In this document: piece by piece, positions 5,569-7,210 of the stretch
How the letters are laid out: each line of letters begins with the position of its first letter
Numbering within the stretch: position 1 is the first letter of the stretch
The notes under the pieces: generated by a model
Told to the model about the DNA's origin: nothing
Databases searched by the model: none
Seen by the model: only the letters and a program-made list of their open reading frames with translations
Source: Candidatus Omnitrophota bacterium
GTDB taxonomy: Bacteria; Omnitrophota; Gorgyraeia; 2-02-FULL-51-18
Assembly: GCA_023247935.1 (NCBI GenBank)
Contig: JAHFFM010000098.1
Coordinates: forward strand, 1 to 7,210
Direction: 5' to 3'
DNA: 7,210 nt
Translations under genes and position numbers: made by a program

Positions 5569-6330
5569 TTACCATCCGATAATATCTGAGGTTGCAATCA
5601 CTTTAGAGAGATGTCCTTTTTGGCCGGCGCGCTTGTCCTCTTGAAAAGCAATTTTAACGCGTTCATATTCCTTGCGCTCATTTGGATAGAGCGTTTTACT
5701 GGAAAGAACCTCTTGCATAAATTTGATTCCGCCATCCGCATCGCCCATCCAGTTGTAAAGATGAATAATGCTATCAATTGGAGTCGCATGAAATCCAGAA
5801 TCTCCTTGGGATTGAGGTGGAATGTATTTTTTATACTTATTCCGTAAGTACTTAATATGCTCATAAATCGGCTGATTGGATTTTGTATCACGAGCTTTGA
5901 TCAAAGCTCTTAATTCGAGATCTTTATCAAGATACTCATCCTTCGTTGGATTAGCCTTGAGAAACCATTCATGCTCTTTAAGAGCTTGATCAAGCTTGCC
6001 CTGTCTCTGATGGATATCTCTTATGGACCAAAGAGCTGTGCTTTTGTCAGATTCAAGATTTAACAAAGAAGGTGCTATGGCCTGCTTATATTTTTCCAGG
6101 GCTTCTTCGTATAAACCTTGTTTTGCGAAATGGCGTCCTTCGTCTTGAAGGTCATTTCTACGCATAATTTTCTGAGTTGCATTATCATTGGAAAATGGTG
6201 TTAAATTTTCGCCTCCCGCAATAACACGAAGCGGCTTATCTAACCCGTCGCTTGTTTTCTCGGCACAAAAACCCTGAAGGGAATAACTAACCGAAAAAAT
6301 GGCTATCAAAACAATAAATGTTTTTTTCAT
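5569..6330 (-). CDS. Secreted TPR-repeat protein of unknown function
   Basis: A 253-residue protein with a signal peptide: MKK, a hydrophobic core to about residue 19, and likely cleavage after FCA (23). The mature N-terminal part is polar. Two TPR-like helix pairs follow: about 62-87 (EGRHFAKQGLYEEALEKYKQ) and about 97-128 (ALWSIRDIHQRQGKLDQALK). A Lys/Tyr-rich segment lies near 157-171 (EHIKYLRNKYKKYIPP), and another helical region lies at 184-231. I recognise no catalytic motif, so it is probably a binding or scaffold protein in the periplasm. Its ATG overlaps the stop of the upstream hydrolase-like gene by 4 bases (ATGA) and is preceded by GGGAGAG. The two genes are therefore translationally coupled and probably work together. 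Confidence 0.85.
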   Translation of the reverse strand: MKKTFIVLIAIFSVSYSLQGFCAEKTSDGLDKPLRVIAGGENLTPFSNDNATQKIMRRNDLQDEGRHFAKQGLYEEALEKYKQAIAPSLLNLESDKSTALWSIRDIHQRQGKLDQALKEHEWFLKANPTKDEYLDKDLELRALIKARDTKSNQPIYEHIKYLRNKYKKYIPPQSQGDSGFHATPIDSIIHLYNWMGDADGGIKFMQEVLSSKTLYPNERKEYERVKIAFQEDKRAGQKGHLSKVIATSDIIGW

Positions 6331-7210
6331 TGATAACTCTCCCAGTCGGGTAGATGTACGACAAAAACATCTCGCGCCAAATCATGATTAACGTACTGAT
6401 TTGAAGCGAGAAACTGGTTAAGCCCATCCCCTGCGTTACTAGCTCGAATTAAATCTGTCACAAACCCTGCAACAGTCCGATTCCAACCGTCTTCGGGGTC
6501 GAGAGGATTTTCATTTCCGCGTCTCATATAGTCACCATGCTCAGCTCCCACAATTTCAATGTTTAAAGTTGTCACTCCACATAAATTGATACGCTTCCCG
6601 CCGATGCCTGTCTGAAGAAGTATGTCTTTAGTCCCCCAAACGTTCGCAATTTGATTGACACCTTTACCGGAAAGATTAGCAAGATTGGAAGGCACATTCT
6701 GAGTCAGCTCGGTTATTTTTTCTGAAAGAAGTATGCCCACTCTATTTATATCTTTACTCAAAATAGCGTCCAACGTTTCACTTATATGCTCTCCTATTAT
6801 TCCAAGCATATTGAACACAGGTTCGAGAAGTGGCCGTAACGGTTCCTGAATTTTATCAAGAATCCAATCTTCCGCAAAGCTTATTAGACTTACAATAGCA
6901 TTCGCGATATCTTTGTTAAAGCTAAACGTGGCGGCGCCCAAAGCAACAAGACTCTTAACGTTAAATCCAGAAGAAGCAATTGTCTCCACCAGAGGAATAA
7001 ATCCTCCGGAATATCCCATCGCAACAACAGGCCTTGAAAAATCTGCTAAATGGGCTAAATAATGAGCTGACCAATCTTGCCAAACTTTTGTCACAAGGCT
7101 CGAGTGAATTTTGGGTAGCTGTGCTTCAAAATTCCATTTCAAAGTATCCCAAGCTTGATTTGCTAATGTTGATTTAAAATTTGGTTGATAAATTGGCGTT
7201 GGGATAACAT
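6327..7210 (-). CDS. Alpha/beta-hydrolase-like protein, 5' end beyond the window
   Basis: The frame is open to the window edge: 22 codons (VIPTPIYQPNF...) precede the TTG at 7142, so the gene starts outside and TTG is probably not its start. Counting from the first full codon at the edge, GYSGG (65-69) is a serine-hydrolase nucleophile elbow with S67, preceded by a hydrophobic strand (PVVAM). D195 in VWGTKD and H224 in GAEHGDY are plausible acid and base partners, giving a Ser-Asp-His order typical of the fold. Between strand and acid there is a long helical insertion (about 100-180), perhaps a lid. The tail includes GWNRTVAGFVTDLI. The substrate is unknown; a lipase or esterase is a guess. 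It overlaps the downstream TPR gene by 4 bases. Because the N-terminus is cut off, it could be the C-terminal domain of a larger protein. Confidence 0.75.
   Translation of the reverse strand, partial: VIPTPIYQPNFKSTLANQAWDTLKWNFEAQLPKIHSSLVTKVWQDWSAHYLAHLADFSRPVVAMGYSGGFIPLVETIASSGFNVKSLVALGAATFSFNKDIANAIVSLISFAEDWILDKIQEPLRPLLEPVFNMLGIIGEHISETLDAILSKDINRVGILLSEKITELTQNVPSNLANLSGKGVNQIANVWGTKDILLQTGIGGKRINLCGVTTLNIEIVGAEHGDYMRRGNENPLDPEDGWNRTVAGFVTDLIRASNAGDGLNQFLASNQYVNHDLARDVFVVHLPDWESYQ

Overview
The window looks like a chromosomal segment of a Gram-negative (diderm) bacterium. It encodes an outer-membrane beta-barrel protein, a lipoprotein with a clean lipobox, a periplasmic-type M48 metallopeptidase and a secreted TPR protein. 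No gene fixes the lineage. The mix of TPR proteins, dispersed REP-like repeats and a RAYT-type transposase would fit an environmental group such as Omnitrophota or a deltaproteobacterial lineage, but that is a low-confidence guess.

Layout from left to right. A BolA-family gene (89-391, +) faces a minus-strand gene cluster. A REP-like palindrome (406-436) lies between the converging gene ends. The minus-strand cluster at 459-3376 reads, in transcription order, outer-membrane beta-barrel protein, M48/TPR metallopeptidase, outer-membrane lipoprotein. It looks like one envelope operon: the last two genes overlap by 4 bases. The barrel gene carries an apparent +1 frameshift near its end, and neither it nor the peptidase gene has a recognisable ATG or GTG where its signal peptide should begin.

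The middle of the window (3536-5534) is a repeat-bounded accessory patch. It holds the C-terminal two thirds of an acyltransferase-3 membrane protein, then a complete RAYT (Y1/HUH) transposase gene with a DnaA-C-like tail, which sits between two near-perfect 32-base inverted repeats. A second repeat type lies outside these as a 28-base direct repeat (3541-3568 and 5507-5534). The acyltransferase frame is cut off exactly at the left inverted repeat, and its missing front is not found on the other side, so it is a remnant. The repeats are all variants of one hairpin family with AAGGGG...CCCCTT arms.

The right part (5569-7210, minus strand) has two genes overlapping by 4 bases: an alpha/beta-hydrolase-like protein whose 5' end runs off the window, followed by a secreted two-TPR protein of unknown function. 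No tRNA, rRNA or CRISPR array was seen. The most interesting material is the transposase with its dispersed REP-like family, the acyltransferase truncated at the repeat, and the cluster of lesions in the envelope operon.
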